41,200 bases of DNA from Bacteroidales bacterium (GCA_017480185.1 JAFVBC010000004.1:1-41200), one strand, 5' to 3'; shown: positions 16,054 through 24,991, counted from the first letter of the stretch. Translations and numbers: made by a program. Notes: generated from the letters alone by a model not told the origin.

Positions 16054-17658
16054 TCTTTTCCCTTTCTTGACCACATCCACTGCCTGTAGGTAAGCATCAT
16101 CAATGTTGCGCATGACAAGGTAGTAGTAGTCCGACCCAAACAAAGCACGAGCTATTTGTGCTTTAAGCATAAAGGAAAGATAGCGGTTGGTGTGGCTGGT
16201 TTGTTCGGGATGAAGACGCTCATAGGCCGTGTCTCGCACGATGTTTTTCTGTGCTGCCACAGCTGCAAAAAGGGTGTCAACTTGCAACGAGTCATACTCG
16301 CGCACAAACATTTCGAATGTTTTTAAGCGTTCGTCTCCCCTATTTCGGTCTGCCCACTGCATGGGGAATATGGTAATCAGCCCACTTTTGCGCAATGCAA
16401 CATAGTAAGGGGTAAGACGCATGGTATCCATCGGAACAAAGTAGTCGGGCATTATTCCCCCACCGCCATACACTGTTCGTCCATGCACTGTGCTGTAGCG
16501 CAACGAGTCGGGCATCTGAATAGAGTCCACACTCACCAACTCGCCATGCTTATACCGTCGGTCAATCTCGTCGCGATAGGCATCCGTACCATTGTTGTAT
16601 GGGCGTTGTATGCAACGACCCGAGGGGGTATAGTAGCGTGCTGTGGTGAGCCTCACCTGTGCCCCATCAGTCAACTCATACATGTGCTGCACCAGTCCTT
16701 TGCCATACGAGCGTCGTCCGAGGATGATTCCTCTATCCCAGTCCTGTATCGCCCCCGACACTATTTCCGAAGCCGAGGCCGAGTTTTCATCAATCAACAC
16801 CACCAAGCCCCCATCGCGCCACCTACCGCGACCATTGGCACGATAATTTTCTCGGCGGCTATTTCGTCCCTGCGTATAGACAATCAGATTGTTTTTCTCC
16901 AGAAACTCGTTAGAAAGGCGAGTAGCAATGTCGAGAAAACCTCCAGTATTGCCACGCAGATCGAGTATCATGGTCGTCATGCCAATCGCTTTCAACTGAC
17001 GCATCGCAGCAAGAAACTCGTTGCTCGACGTACGAGCAAAGCGTTCCAGACGGATATATCCAATTGTGTCGTCGACCATAAAAAAGGAGGTAACCGAGCG
17101 TATCGGCACATTTCCCCTCACAATGTCGTGGCTAATCACCTGTCCTCTATGCATCATGTCGATAGCAACGTGCGTACCTTTCTTGCCACGCAGGTGCTTG
17201 AAGACATAGTTGTTGTCTATACTATCGCCCGTTGCAGCCTGTCCGTCAATGCGCAATAGTTTATCGCCAACCGCCACGCCTGCCTTTTGGCAGGGGCCAC
17301 CGTCAATGACATCGGTTACGTAGATTGTATCGTCAACAATCTGAAACGATATGCCAACGCCTTCAAACCCACCTTGCAGACTTTCGTTGGCACGTTGCAC
17401 GTCGCGCGCAGCAATATAAACGCTGTGAGGATCAAGGCTTTTCAAAGCAGCTGCGACAGCCGCCTCCGACGCACGGTCAAGGTTGGGCGTGTCAACATAG
17501 TGTTGGTTTATCAGATTCATCACATCCGACAGTCGCCCCAAACCAGCCACCTGTGCGTTGATGTCGGCCACGGTTTTATGTCTCTTCCACAACTGACCAT
17601 AACTGCACAATGGCAACACGGTCAGCGCTATTAGTAGCAATGATAGTCGTTTTTTCAT
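16030..17658 (-). CDS. S41 family C-terminal processing protease (CtpA-like)
   Basis: 542 residues. Signal peptide MKKRLSLLLIALTVLPLCSYG, then a PDZ domain (GVGISFQIVDDTIYVTDVI, AGVAVGDKLLRIDG), and the S41 core with MILDLRGNTGGFLDIATRL, the catalytic Ser in ENSASASEIVSGAI and the catalytic Lys in GRRSYGKGLVQ. The C-terminal 130 residues are an extension common in Bacteroidota members. It cleaves periplasmic proteins from their C-terminus. Starts 14 bases after aguA, so it is probably read from the aguB promoter. Confidence 0.93.
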   Translation of the reverse strand: MKKRLSLLLIALTVLPLCSYGQLWKRHKTVADINAQVAGLGRLSDVMNLINQHYVDTPNLDRASEAAVAAALKSLDPHSVYIAARDVQRANESLQGGFEGVGISFQIVDDTIYVTDVIDGGPCQKAGVAVGDKLLRIDGQAATGDSIDNNYVFKHLRGKKGTHVAIDMMHRGQVISHDIVRGNVPIRSVTSFFMVDDTIGYIRLERFARTSSNEFLAAMRQLKAIGMTTMILDLRGNTGGFLDIATRLSNEFLEKNNLIVYTQGRNSRRENYRANGRGRWRDGGLVVLIDENSASASEIVSGAIQDWDRGIILGRRSYGKGLVQHMYELTDGAQVRLTTARYYTPSGRCIQRPYNNGTDAYRDEIDRRYKHGELVSVDSIQMPDSLRYSTVHGRTVYGGGGIMPDYFVPMDTMRLTPYYVALRKSGLITIFPMQWADRNRGDERLKTFEMFVREYDSLQVDTLFAAVAAQKNIVRDTAYERLHPEQTSHTNRYLSFMLKAQIARALFGSDYYYLVMRNIDDAYLQAVDVVKKGKRIGEFKKN

Positions 17659-17672
17659 CGGCTAAATTCTTT

Positions 17673-18740
17673 TTACCCACGACTTGTAGCTGGCATTTGC
17701 TGACTCAAGCAATGAAAGCTGCCCAATCCCCAAACAATATCGGTCGAGTCAATGCCTATCACCTCTCTATCTGGGAATAAGGCCTCAAGGGTGTATGCCG
17801 CCTCGTTATCGGTCAAGCAGCGATAGGTGGGGAAAATCACCTTGTTGTTGGCAATGTAGAAGTTGGCATACGAGGCTGGCAAACGTTGACCATCGTAGAA
17901 CACCATGTCGGGCATGGGCATTTCCACAATGTCGGGTTGTTTACCGTTGGCCAACCTGCAACGTTTCAACATGCGCAAATTTTTCTGCAACGGCTCATAG
18001 TTTTCGTCCCATTTATTCTCTTCCACAACGGTGAGAACAACGTCTTTGCCAACAAACCGAGTCAAATCATCGACGTGGCCATCGGTGTCGTCGCCCACAA
18101 TGCCGTCGCCCAGCCACACGATGTTGTCAACGCCATAGTAATCGCGCAAATAACTCTCTATCTGATCTTGATTGAGATTAGGATTGCGGTTGGGGTTGAG
18201 CAAACACGACGTGGTGGTGATCAAATCGCCACAACCGTTAACATCTATCGAGCCTCCCTCCATCACTATGCCGGGTTCAAACAATGGCATATCCTCGACC
18301 ACCGACATCCGTCCACTCAAATAGTCGTGTATACGCAACGGCACATCGGTGTCCAGCTCGTAGGGATACTTGCCCCCCCAGGCATTATGATTCCAGTTGA
18401 CCATGGCGCGCTTTGTGGGGTCTAACCTGTTGAGCAGGAATGCTGGCCCATGATCACGACACCACGCGTCGTTGCTCGGTATGATGTGCAGGACTACGTT
18501 TTCCATGTTTGTACCTATGGCCTCAAGTTCGGCATGCACATGACGCATCATCTGCTCATTGTCGACATTGATATGCACAACCTCGTCCTCGGCAAGCATT
18601 TTAACAAAAAGGTGATACGAGGGGTATATCGTCTCTATCTTACCCGGCCACGAGTCGGGATTTTTAGGATAGGTAAGCCACGTTGCCTCGTGCCTTGCCC
18701 ACTCGGCAGGCATATAAAAACCTTGTTCTTTGGGTGTCAT
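17673..18740 (-). CDS. aguA: agmatine deiminase
   Basis: 355 residues of the guanidino-group-modifying fold. Seen: MPAEWARHEATWLTYPKNPD at the start, DAWCRDHGPAFLL, VNWNHNAWGGKYPY, VMEGGSIDVNGCGDLITTTS, the acidic GIVGDDTDGHVDDLTRF, and the C-terminal GSFHCLSQQ with the nucleophilic Cys. Converts agmatine to N-carbamoylputrescine plus ammonia. The next enzyme of the pathway (aguB) is encoded 36 bases upstream. Complete and close to the usual 340-370 residues. Confidence 0.95.
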   Translation of the reverse strand: MTPKEQGFYMPAEWARHEATWLTYPKNPDSWPGKIETIYPSYHLFVKMLAEDEVVHINVDNEQMMRHVHAELEAIGTNMENVVLHIIPSNDAWCRDHGPAFLLNRLDPTKRAMVNWNHNAWGGKYPYELDTDVPLRIHDYLSGRMSVVEDMPLFEPGIVMEGGSIDVNGCGDLITTTSCLLNPNRNPNLNQDQIESYLRDYYGVDNIVWLGDGIVGDDTDGHVDDLTRFVGKDVVLTVVEENKWDENYEPLQKNLRMLKRCRLANGKQPDIVEMPMPDMVFYDGQRLPASYANFYIANNKVIFPTYRCLTDNEAAYTLEALFPDREVIGIDSTDIVWGLGSFHCLSQQMPATSRG

Positions 18741-18776
18741 AACCGATGCATTTTTGTTTGTTTTTGCCCCCTGACG

Positions 18777-19676
18777 TCAATCAATATATCTTTTTGTTAT
18801 GTCGCCATAGCTGTCAATGCGGCGGTCGCGTAGATATGGCCAATGACGACGATAGTGGTCGGTGTCGGCAAGGTCAAGTTCCTCAACATGCAAAGCCTCG
18901 TCAAGGTGAGGAGCTTGATACAGCACTCTGCCAAAAGCGTTGGTAACAAACGAGCCGCCCCAGAATTGCATGCCACGCTCGGGATGGCTGCCATCGGTGG
19001 CAAAGACTGCTGCTTCCAAACCCGTGCGGTTGACACTCACCACTGGCACCCCATTGGCCACGGCGTGGCTGCGCTGAATCGTTTGCCAAGCCTCGTATTG
19101 TTCACGGTTGTCTTCCTCGGTCTGACGCACGTCCCACCCAATGGCAGTGGGGTAGAAAAGTATCTGCGCCCCTTTCAAAGCAGTGATACGGGCAGCCTCG
19201 GGGTACCACTGATCCCAACACACAAGTACACCGATAGTGGCATAACGGGTGTGGAAAACCTTATATCCTAAATCGCCAGGCGTGAAATAAAACTTCTCAT
19301 AATAGCCCGGGTCGTCGGGAATGTGCATCTTGCGATACTTGCCCAAATAGGTGCCGTCGGCATCTATCACGGCCGCTGTGTTGTGATACAGCCCCTCAGC
19401 ACGTTTCTCAAACATCGAGCACACCAGCACCACCCCCAGCTCTTTGGCCAGCCCCATAAAATGTTGCGTAGTGGGACCATCGGGAATGGGCTCGGCCAAA
19501 AGGAAGTTTTCGTAGCGTTCCTCGTCGCAGAAATACAACGATGCAAACAACTCTTGCAGACAGATAATTTGAGCCCCTTCGGCAGCCAAACGGCGCACGC
19601 TGTCGGTGCAATGGGCTATGTTGGCCTGCTTGTCGGCCACACAACTCAACTGCGCCATTCCTATCTTTACTTTCAT
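18777..19676 (-). CDS. aguB: N-carbamoylputrescine amidase
   Basis: 299-residue nitrilase-superfamily enzyme. The Glu-Lys-Cys triad is visible in CLQELF, YRKMHIPDDPG and VLVCWDQWYPEAAR; also NRTGLE and FWGGSFVTNAFG. It hydrolyses N-carbamoylputrescine to putrescine, CO2 and ammonia, completing the agmatine route with aguA downstream. The ATG at 19676 (MKVKIGMAQ) is preferred over a GTG two codons upstream. A perfect -7 box lies at 19712-19719. Confidence 0.95.
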   Translation of the reverse strand: MKVKIGMAQLSCVADKQANIAHCTDSVRRLAAEGAQIICLQELFASLYFCDEERYENFLLAEPIPDGPTTQHFMGLAKELGVVLVCSMFEKRAEGLYHNTAAVIDADGTYLGKYRKMHIPDDPGYYEKFYFTPGDLGYKVFHTRYATIGVLVCWDQWYPEAARITALKGAQILFYPTAIGWDVRQTEEDNREQYEAWQTIQRSHAVANGVPVVSVNRTGLEAAVFATDGSHPERGMQFWGGSFVTNAFGRVLYQAPHLDEALHVEELDLADTDHYRRHWPYLRDRRIDSYGDITKRYID

Positions 19677-19711
19677 AAGCACCTATGCTGATTGCATTAT
19701 TAAACAGACTG

Positions 19712-19719
19712 CAAAGTTA
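19712..19719 (-). promoter_or_regulatory. -7 box of the aguB-aguA-ctpA unit
   Basis: TAACTTTG on the minus strand, 35 bases upstream of the aguB ATG. No clear TTTG at the -33 position. Its upstream side runs directly into repeat copy C. Confidence 0.55.
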
Positions 19720-19767
19720 CGAAAAATGCGCAACATACATTCGCCACCTCCCCTTGCCACCATCGCC

Positions 19768-19866
19768 CTATCATCGCCCTATCATCGCCCTATCAACTCC
19801 TGCTTTTGACTGAAGAACGGCAGGAGATGATAGGGAGTTGTATAGGACTTGATAGGGCGATGATAC
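19768..19866 (-). repeat. intergenic 11-base-unit hairpin repeat, copy C (best preserved)
   Basis: Left arm (plus strand): CTATCATCGCC (19768), CTATCATCGCC (19779), CTATCAACTCC (19790), then TGC, the 16-base loop TTTTGACTGAAGAACG (19804-19819), GCA, and right-arm units GGAGATGATAG (19823), GGAGTTGTATA (19834), GGACTTGATAG (19845), GGCGATGATAC (19856). All units are exactly 11 bases. CTCCTGC/GCAGGAG closes the loop, and the arms pair well for 30 or more bases. It lies between the divergent aguB and TPR genes. Strand is given by the loop orientation relative to copy B. Confidence 0.88.
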
Positions 19867-19936
19867 CACCTTGGGGCAGACAAAAACAGACCATACTGCA
19901 CACAATAAAAAATCGAGTCCCTACGTTAGTGAGGGC

Positions 19937-21052
19937 GTGAACCGTAAGAAACATCTTTTCATTGCTATGCTTGTCGGGCTGTTGAGCCTTTCCACACAGG
20001 GGCAGGGCCTGCTGCAACGGGGCAACAACGCGCGCGACAAGGGGCTTGACGGCCTGGCCGAAGGCTACTATCGCCAGGCCGTCGACACCAGTGCCGAGGC
20101 TCGAATGCAGTTGGGACTGCTGTTGCAACGGCTGGAACGCTATGCCGAGGCAGCACAATGGCTGGCGCAGGCCGACACCACAGCCGCCTCGATGACGGCT
20201 TTGGCCGAGTGCCAAATAGAGAACGCCAACTTCACCGACGCGCGCACCTCGGCCGAGAAAGCTATCGAGTTGTCGGACGAGGCCGACAGTGCGCTACGTT
20301 CGTCGGCCATGATAAGCATGGCTCTTGTCAACTGCAGCAATCAAAACTTCACCAACGCCCTTGACTGGATTCATCGTGCCGAAAAAGAGTGTGGGGCAAC
20401 ACCACGACTGCTCAACGCCATGGGGGTGATCCACCATCGTCGCGGCAACGATGCTGAAGCCATTAGATGCTTCAACCGTGCACTCAAAATTGCCCCATCC
20501 AACACCGATGCCAGTTTCAACCTGGGTGCCATGCACTGCTATCGTGGCAACCACGACATGGCCATCAGCGTGCTACGCAAGGGGTTGAAACAAGAAAATC
20601 GCTCGGTAAAACTTTACTACTGCCTCGGGTGGGCCTACCTGCTTAAAGGCGACAGCCAGCGAGCCACACAATGTCTGCAAACCGTGTTGGATATTGACAG
20701 CATGCATGTGAACGCCCACAACCGCATGGGCGACATCTTTTTCAGCAAAGGGCAATACAACGAAGCCCTTGATCACTATCGCCATGCAGCTCGCATCGCC
20801 CCACATCTGCCCGAAGCACAACGGCTGATGGGTCGCACCTATACCGAGACAGGCCAGTTTACAAAAGCCCTCTCGCACCTGCAACGCGCCACCACCATCG
20901 ACCCATCCGACCACCAAACCTACTGCCAGATAGCCGAACTTTACGAGCGTCAGCGACAACCCAAACGCGCTCAAGCCAACTATAAACGTGCCGCACGTCT
21001 GGGCAATGAAAAAGCCCGACAATGGTGCGTCAGAAAAGGGGTGGCCTATTGA
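19937..21052 (+). CDS. periplasmic tetratricopeptide-repeat protein
   Basis: 371 residues from a GTG start (19937), chosen because it gives a normal signal peptide (NRKKHLFIAMLVGLLSLS); upstream in-frame codons from TTG 19871 lack one. The mature part is a TPR solenoid of about nine repeats, for example AIRCFNRALKIAPSNTDASF, AISVLRKGLKQENRSVKLYY, ALDHYRHAARIAPHLPEAQR and ALSHLQRATTIDPSDHQTYC. It probably serves as a periplasmic protein-binding scaffold; the partner is unknown. The stop lies 20 bases before the polyprenyl synthase ATG, so the two are likely cotranscribed. Confidence 0.85.
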   Translation: MNRKKHLFIAMLVGLLSLSTQGQGLLQRGNNARDKGLDGLAEGYYRQAVDTSAEARMQLGLLLQRLERYAEAAQWLAQADTTAASMTALAECQIENANFTDARTSAEKAIELSDEADSALRSSAMISMALVNCSNQNFTNALDWIHRAEKECGATPRLLNAMGVIHHRRGNDAEAIRCFNRALKIAPSNTDASFNLGAMHCYRGNHDMAISVLRKGLKQENRSVKLYYCLGWAYLLKGDSQRATQCLQTVLDIDSMHVNAHNRMGDIFFSKGQYNEALDHYRHAARIAPHLPEAQRLMGRTYTETGQFTKALSHLQRATTIDPSDHQTYCQIAELYERQRQPKRAQANYKRAARLGNEKARQWCVRKGVAY

Positions 21053-21072
21053 AAAGCACAACACAACGAAAT

Positions 21073-22053
21073 ATGAAACAACTGAAAGAGTACCTCTCTG
21101 ACGTGGAATACACCTTTGCCCAGGCCAACTTCTCAACCCAGCCACCATCGCTCTACGACCCAATAGACTACAGCATGCACATCGGTGGCAAACGCCTGCG
21201 CCCCACCCTACTGCTCATTGCCAACGACATGTTTGAAGGCAACACCGATAAGGCCATGCCCGCTGCCATAGGCATAGAATTGTTCCACAACTTCACCCTC
21301 CTACACGACGACCTCATGGACTGCTCGCCACTGCGTCGCGGCCAACCCACCGTTTATCGCAAATGGGGCAACAACACAGCCATACTCTCTGGCGACACCA
21401 TGTTTGCCCTTGCATGGCAGCACATGCTACAAGTCCAGTCGCCAAACTTGATGCAGGCACTGCAATGCTTCAACCAAACGGCCATCGAGGTGTGCGAGGG
21501 ACAGCAATACGACATGGACTTCGAACAACGCGCCGATGTCTCCATTGACCAATACCTCATGATGACCCACAAAAAGACAGCCGCCCTACTGGTGGGTGCA
21601 TTGAAAATAGGTGCACTTTTGGCACAAGCACCAGCCGACGACATTGCCCACCTCGAAACCTTTGGCCACCACTTTGGCTTAGCTTTCCAACTGCAGGACG
21701 ACCTACTGGATGCCTATGGCGACACACCTCAATTCGGCAAAGCCACTGGCCAGGACATCATCGACTGCAAAAAAACCTACCTCCCACTGCGCTCGCTCGA
21801 ATTGGCAACAGGCGCCGACATGCGCAACACATTGCTGAAACTAATGGATAAGCAGCATCCGCTATCGGCCCAACAGCGCGTACAGCAAACCATGCAAATC
21901 TACAACAGCCTCGACATAGCAAGCCACACCCGCCATGCCATAGCCCACCACTTCGACCAAGCAGCCAAAGCCCTGCAGCACATCAATCTGCCCGAAACCC
22001 ATAAAGAACCGCTGCACCAGCTGCTGCTAACCCTGCACGACCGAAAAAAATAA
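21073..22053 (+). CDS. polyprenyl (trans-isoprenyl) diphosphate synthase
   Basis: 326 residues. Both Asp-rich motifs are present: LLHDDLMDCSPLRRGQPTVY (first, DDLMD) and FQLQDDLLDAYGD (second). GGKRLRPTLLLIA precedes the first motif and GKATGQDIIDCKKTYL follows the second. It condenses isopentenyl diphosphate units onto an allylic diphosphate in the cytoplasm. Residues before the first motif (FHNFTLLHDD) do not settle chain length; farnesyl or geranylgeranyl products are plausible. The internal ATG at 21073 is used because sequence upstream of it overlaps the TPR gene. Confidence 0.93.
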   Translation: MKQLKEYLSDVEYTFAQANFSTQPPSLYDPIDYSMHIGGKRLRPTLLLIANDMFEGNTDKAMPAAIGIELFHNFTLLHDDLMDCSPLRRGQPTVYRKWGNNTAILSGDTMFALAWQHMLQVQSPNLMQALQCFNQTAIEVCEGQQYDMDFEQRADVSIDQYLMMTHKKTAALLVGALKIGALLAQAPADDIAHLETFGHHFGLAFQLQDDLLDAYGDTPQFGKATGQDIIDCKKTYLPLRSLELATGADMRNTLLKLMDKQHPLSAQQRVQQTMQIYNSLDIASHTRHAIAHHFDQAAKALQHINLPETHKEPLHQLLLTLHDRKK

Positions 22054-22082
22054 ATGCAAAACAACGTGATTGAAAAAAAACG

Positions 22083-22090
22083 TATATTTG
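22083..22090 (+). promoter_or_regulatory. -7 box of the exbB-exbD cluster
   Basis: TATATTTG, matching TAnnTTTG, 63 bases upstream of the exbB ATG. A -33 TTTG at the right spacing is not evident. Confidence 0.5.
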
Positions 22091-22153
22091 CATTCACACC
22101 GAAAAAACTGTACAAAACTGAAAATAATTATAAACCAACACATTAACAACATC

Positions 22154-22975
22154 ATGAAAAAAGCAATTGCCTTAATGTCAATCCTTGGTGTATTGACATT
22201 TGCCAATTTCAACGGAGTGATGGCACAAACCGACCAAGCAACCGATAGTGCCGCCACCGTGCAAACCGACACCGCTGCGGCAGCCACTACAATTGACGAG
22301 GCTACAGCAGAAAACACCGACGTTACAACTCCCGCCGACGACACCAAGACCTTCCACCAGATGTTGAAAGAAAAATACATCCAGGGCGGCGCAGGCTGGA
22401 TGACCCCAGTGCTCATCTGTCTCATTTTCGGCATGGCTCTTGTTATTGAGCGCATACTTTATCTCAATATGGCCACCACTAACGTCAAACGTCTTTTGGC
22501 TGGCATTGAAGACAACGTAAAAGCTGGCAACGTAGAAGGCGCTAAAGAACTCTGCCGCAACACCCGTGGCCCCGTAGCAAGCATCTTCTATCAAGGTTTA
22601 GACCGCATGGATCAAGGTCTTGAGAACGTTGAAAAAGCCGTTACCAGTTACGGTGGCGTTCAGATGGCTCGCCTGGAAAACAACCTAACTTGGATTGGTC
22701 TATTCATCGCCCTTGCTCCTTCGTTCGGATTCCTCGGCACTGTGGTCGGAATGGTGCAAGCCTTCGACGACATCGAGGTTGCTGGCGACATCAGCCCGAC
22801 AGTTGTGGCTGGCGGTATGGAAGTGGCTCTGCTCACCACCATCTTTGGTCTTATCGTAGCCATCATACTCCAAATATTCTACAACTACATCCTTACCAAA
22901 ATTGAAAGCCTCGTCGACCAAATGGAAGATGGTTCGATAAGTTTCATGGACATCCTTGTGAAATACCATAAATAA
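22154..22975 (+). CDS. exbB: MotA/TolQ/ExbB proton channel protein
   Basis: 273 residues. Signal-like N-terminus (MKKAIALMSILGVLTFANF), then an acidic, Thr/Ala-rich periplasmic stretch (residues 25-75), and three TM segments: MTPVLICLIFGMALVIERIL, WIGLFIALAPSFGFLGTVVG and MEVALLTTIFGLIVAIILQI. GFLGTVVGM is the conserved channel motif. With ExbD it uses the proton gradient to energise TonB-dependent uptake across the outer membrane. The ATG at 22154 is used; the in-frame ATG at 22070 would put a highly charged stretch in front of the signal sequence. Confidence 0.93.
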   Translation: MKKAIALMSILGVLTFANFNGVMAQTDQATDSAATVQTDTAAAATTIDEATAENTDVTTPADDTKTFHQMLKEKYIQGGAGWMTPVLICLIFGMALVIERILYLNMATTNVKRLLAGIEDNVKAGNVEGAKELCRNTRGPVASIFYQGLDRMDQGLENVEKAVTSYGGVQMARLENNLTWIGLFIALAPSFGFLGTVVGMVQAFDDIEVAGDISPTVVAGGMEVALLTTIFGLIVAIILQIFYNYILTKIESLVDQMEDGSISFMDILVKYHK

Positions 22976-22985
22976 TGGTCTCGTC

Positions 22986-23018
22986 AGGCGTCCGACACAC
23001 ACCTATGCCTTGACGCCT
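22986..23018 (+). terminator. weak intrinsic terminator after exbB
   Basis: AGGCGTC (22986-22992) pairs with GACGCCT (23012-23018), followed by TTTGTTTC. It lies between exbB and the next gene of the same cluster, so read-through is expected. Confidence 0.6.
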
Positions 23019-23052
23019 TTTGTTTCACCAAAGTAAAAATAGAGAAACCATT

Positions 23053-23526
23053 ATGAAAGAAAAAACAGATAAAATAATCACTTGGCTGGCTTTGGGTGTG
23101 GCCTTGATTGCCACGGTGTTCAGCATCGTCTTTGCCATGAACAATGGTGGAGTGAAAGATCTCAACGCCGTGCAGCAGGGAAGCATGTTCGACATCACCT
23201 ACATCATCCTCCTGTGCATCATCGCAATCTCAATCATAGCCATACTACTATTCTTGGTAGTAAAACTCGTTAATCGCTTCAGGCTGCAACCTGGCTATTG
23301 GAAAAAATTCCTCTTGATTGTTGCTGTGGTGGCAGCGGTCTGCGTTCTTGCCATTGTATTTACAACGGGCGACGATGTAAAAGCCGCTCTGCTTGAAAAG
23401 TACAACGTTTCGGTAAATACATCCTACTGGATTGGCGCAGCTTGCTATCTCGTCTACATCGAGGTCATACTGGCCGCTTTAGCCATCATCTTCACCGAAG
23501 TTCTAACAAGTTTGAAAAAGAAATAA
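23053..23526 (+). CDS. four-TM membrane protein of the ExbB/ExbD cluster
   Basis: 157 residues with four hydrophobic segments: ITWLALGVALIATVFSIVFA, ITYIILLCIIAISIIAILLF, FLLIVAVVAAVCVLAIVFT and YWIGAACYLVYIEVILAALA. No recognised domain. Its fixed place between exbB and two exbD genes (4 bases before the first exbD) suggests an accessory subunit of the energiser complex; such a protein is common in Bacteroidales clusters (recollection). The start at 23053 (MKEKTDKII) follows the exbB terminator hairpin by 34 bases. Confidence 0.85.
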   Translation: MKEKTDKIITWLALGVALIATVFSIVFAMNNGGVKDLNAVQQGSMFDITYIILLCIIAISIIAILLFLVVKLVNRFRLQPGYWKKFLLIVAVVAAVCVLAIVFTTGDDVKAALLEKYNVSVNTSYWIGAACYLVYIEVILAALAIIFTEVLTSLKKK

Positions 23527-23530
23527 CAAG

Positions 23531-24100
23531 ATGGCAAGAAAAACTCCTGGACTTAACACAAGTTCAATGTCCGACATATCCTTCCTGTTGCTCGCTTTCT
23601 TCCTCATGGTGAGTAACATCAATAGCGATATGGGCATTGCACGTAAGCTCCCGCCGCCACTACCCGACAACGTGGAGCCGCCAGAAGTTCGCGAGCGCAA
23701 CATCTTCGTTGTTATGGTCAATAAAGACGACCGGTTGTTATTCAACAAAGAGTACGGCAGAATTGACGATTTGAAAGATCGCGCCAAGGAATTCCTCGGC
23801 AATCCCGAAAATTTGCCCAATCTGCCCGAAAAAGAAGAAATTGAAATCCCTCTGCTCGGACCAATGCAGGTGTCAAAGGGTGTCATCTCTCTTCGTAACG
23901 ACCGCGGCACTTCATACGAAATGTATATTCAGGTGCAAAACGAATTAACCGCTGCCATCAACGAAATGCGTAACGATCTGGCATTAGACAAATTTAGCAA
24001 AAGCTATACTGACTTGGCAAACGCACAACGTGAGGCTATAGACCAAGCCATTCCGGTGGCCATATCTGAAGCCGAACCCACAAAGATAGGAGGTAAATAA
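23531..24100 (+). CDS. exbD: ExbD/TolR family biopolymer transport protein (first)
   Basis: 189 residues. Short cytoplasmic start (MARKTPGLNTSSMSDI), then a single TM segment with the conserved Asp at its entry (SMSDISFLLLAFFLMV), and a periplasmic domain with PPPLPDNVEPPEVRERNIFVV. The Asp is the residue that cycles protonation in ExbD. The C-terminal half (AINEMRNDLALDKFSK, QREAIDQAIPVAISEAEP) is longer than in enteric ExbD. TAATG overlap with the second exbD. Confidence 0.93.
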   Translation: MARKTPGLNTSSMSDISFLLLAFFLMVSNINSDMGIARKLPPPLPDNVEPPEVRERNIFVVMVNKDDRLLFNKEYGRIDDLKDRAKEFLGNPENLPNLPEKEEIEIPLLGPMQVSKGVISLRNDRGTSYEMYIQVQNELTAAINEMRNDLALDKFSKSYTDLANAQREAIDQAIPVAISEAEPTKIGGK

Positions 24101-24570
24101 TGGCACGATTTGCAGGAAAAAAAGCTAAAGAAACTCCAGCCCTCAACATGGGTTCGATGAGTGACATTATTTTCATGCTCTTATTCTTCTTCATGGTTAT
24201 CACAACCATGCGCGAGAGTTCGTTGTATGTGAAAATCATACCACCTCAAGGATCGGAAGTGAGCAAACTTGAAAAGAAGAGCCTTGTGAGTTACATCAAC
24301 GTTGGTGTGCCACTGCCCGACCAGCAAAAGAAGTACGGAACGGAGCCCCGTATACAACTCAACGACCAAATTGCTGAGGTGTCTGACATCATGCAGTTTG
24401 TAGAGTTGGAGCGTCAAGCACGCATCGAGGCCGACCGTCCGTTCATCACCACAGCAATTAAGGCCGACAAGCAAGTGCGCATGGGTATGATCTCCGACAT
24501 CAAACAAGAGTTGCGTCAAAGCGGTGCATTAAAGATCTTCTATAATGCAAGCAAGGGTAGCAGAAAATAG
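24100..24570 (+). CDS. exbD: ExbD/TolR family biopolymer transport protein (second)
   Basis: 156 residues. Same architecture as the first copy: MARFAGKKAKETPALNMGSM, then the Asp-bearing TM segment SDIIFMLLFFFMVIT, and a periplasmic domain ending KQELRQSGALKIFYNASKG. The start overlaps the preceding stop (TAATG), so translation is coupled. Two different ExbD proteins per ExbB are usual in Bacteroidota. A strong terminator follows at 24644. Confidence 0.93.
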   Translation: MARFAGKKAKETPALNMGSMSDIIFMLLFFFMVITTMRESSLYVKIIPPQGSEVSKLEKKSLVSYINVGVPLPDQQKKYGTEPRIQLNDQIAEVSDIMQFVELERQARIEADRPFITTAIKADKQVRMGMISDIKQELRQSGALKIFYNASKGSRK

Positions 24571-24643
24571 TTGCCCCTACGTGATGAGACAACCGAGTGT
24601 TTGAAATAAAAGTTGAGTAATAGTCAAATCTCAACTACACAAA

Positions 24644-24684
24644 AAGTATCGGGCGATGTTTTTACAAAACATCGCCCGATACTT
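24644..24684. terminator. strong terminator after the exb cluster
   Basis: A 19-base perfect stem (24644-24662 with 24666-24684) with a 3-base loop, and A/T-rich ends on both sides. A smaller hairpin GTTGAG / CTCAAC at 24612-24635 lies just upstream. Confidence 0.88.
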
Positions 24685-24793
24685 CTATATGCGTGTGTTT
24701 ACAACTATAATCGCCGATTTGAATTGTCCCCCCACTCGCCAAATTGGGAAGCAGCCAATACATTGCATCGCACCAAAAAGTAACGGCAAAAGC

Positions 24794-24991
24794 ATCTTCC
24801 TCCCGGCCTCGGGTTATCGCAGGGGAGGTTCGCTGTACAGGGCGGGCGATTGGATCGGCTACTGGTCGGCCTCGCTATTCACACACGGTTCTTCTTCAGA
24901 TGCACAGTACTTCCTCTTCTTTGATGGCGACCAGTACGGTCCGTCCGTACCCGCTGGAGCGGGATTTCGGTGCATCCCGTGCGTTCTGCGC
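24794..24991 (+). pseudogene. remnant of a FISUMP-type C-terminal domain
   Basis: About 66 codons resembling the C-terminus of the Fibrobacter succinogenes major paralogous domain found on many Bacteroidota surface proteins: IFLPASGYRRGGSLYRAGDW, GYWSASLF, SSDAQYFLFFDGDQYGPS and GFRCIPCVLR. In intact proteins the ending is typically GFSVRPVR-like. No start, signal or N-terminal part is present, and the reading frame upstream is read through from the terminator hairpin, so this is a gene fragment. The rest of the 24571-25337 gap (after 24991) shows no recognisable gene up to the operator at 25266. Confidence 0.65.
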
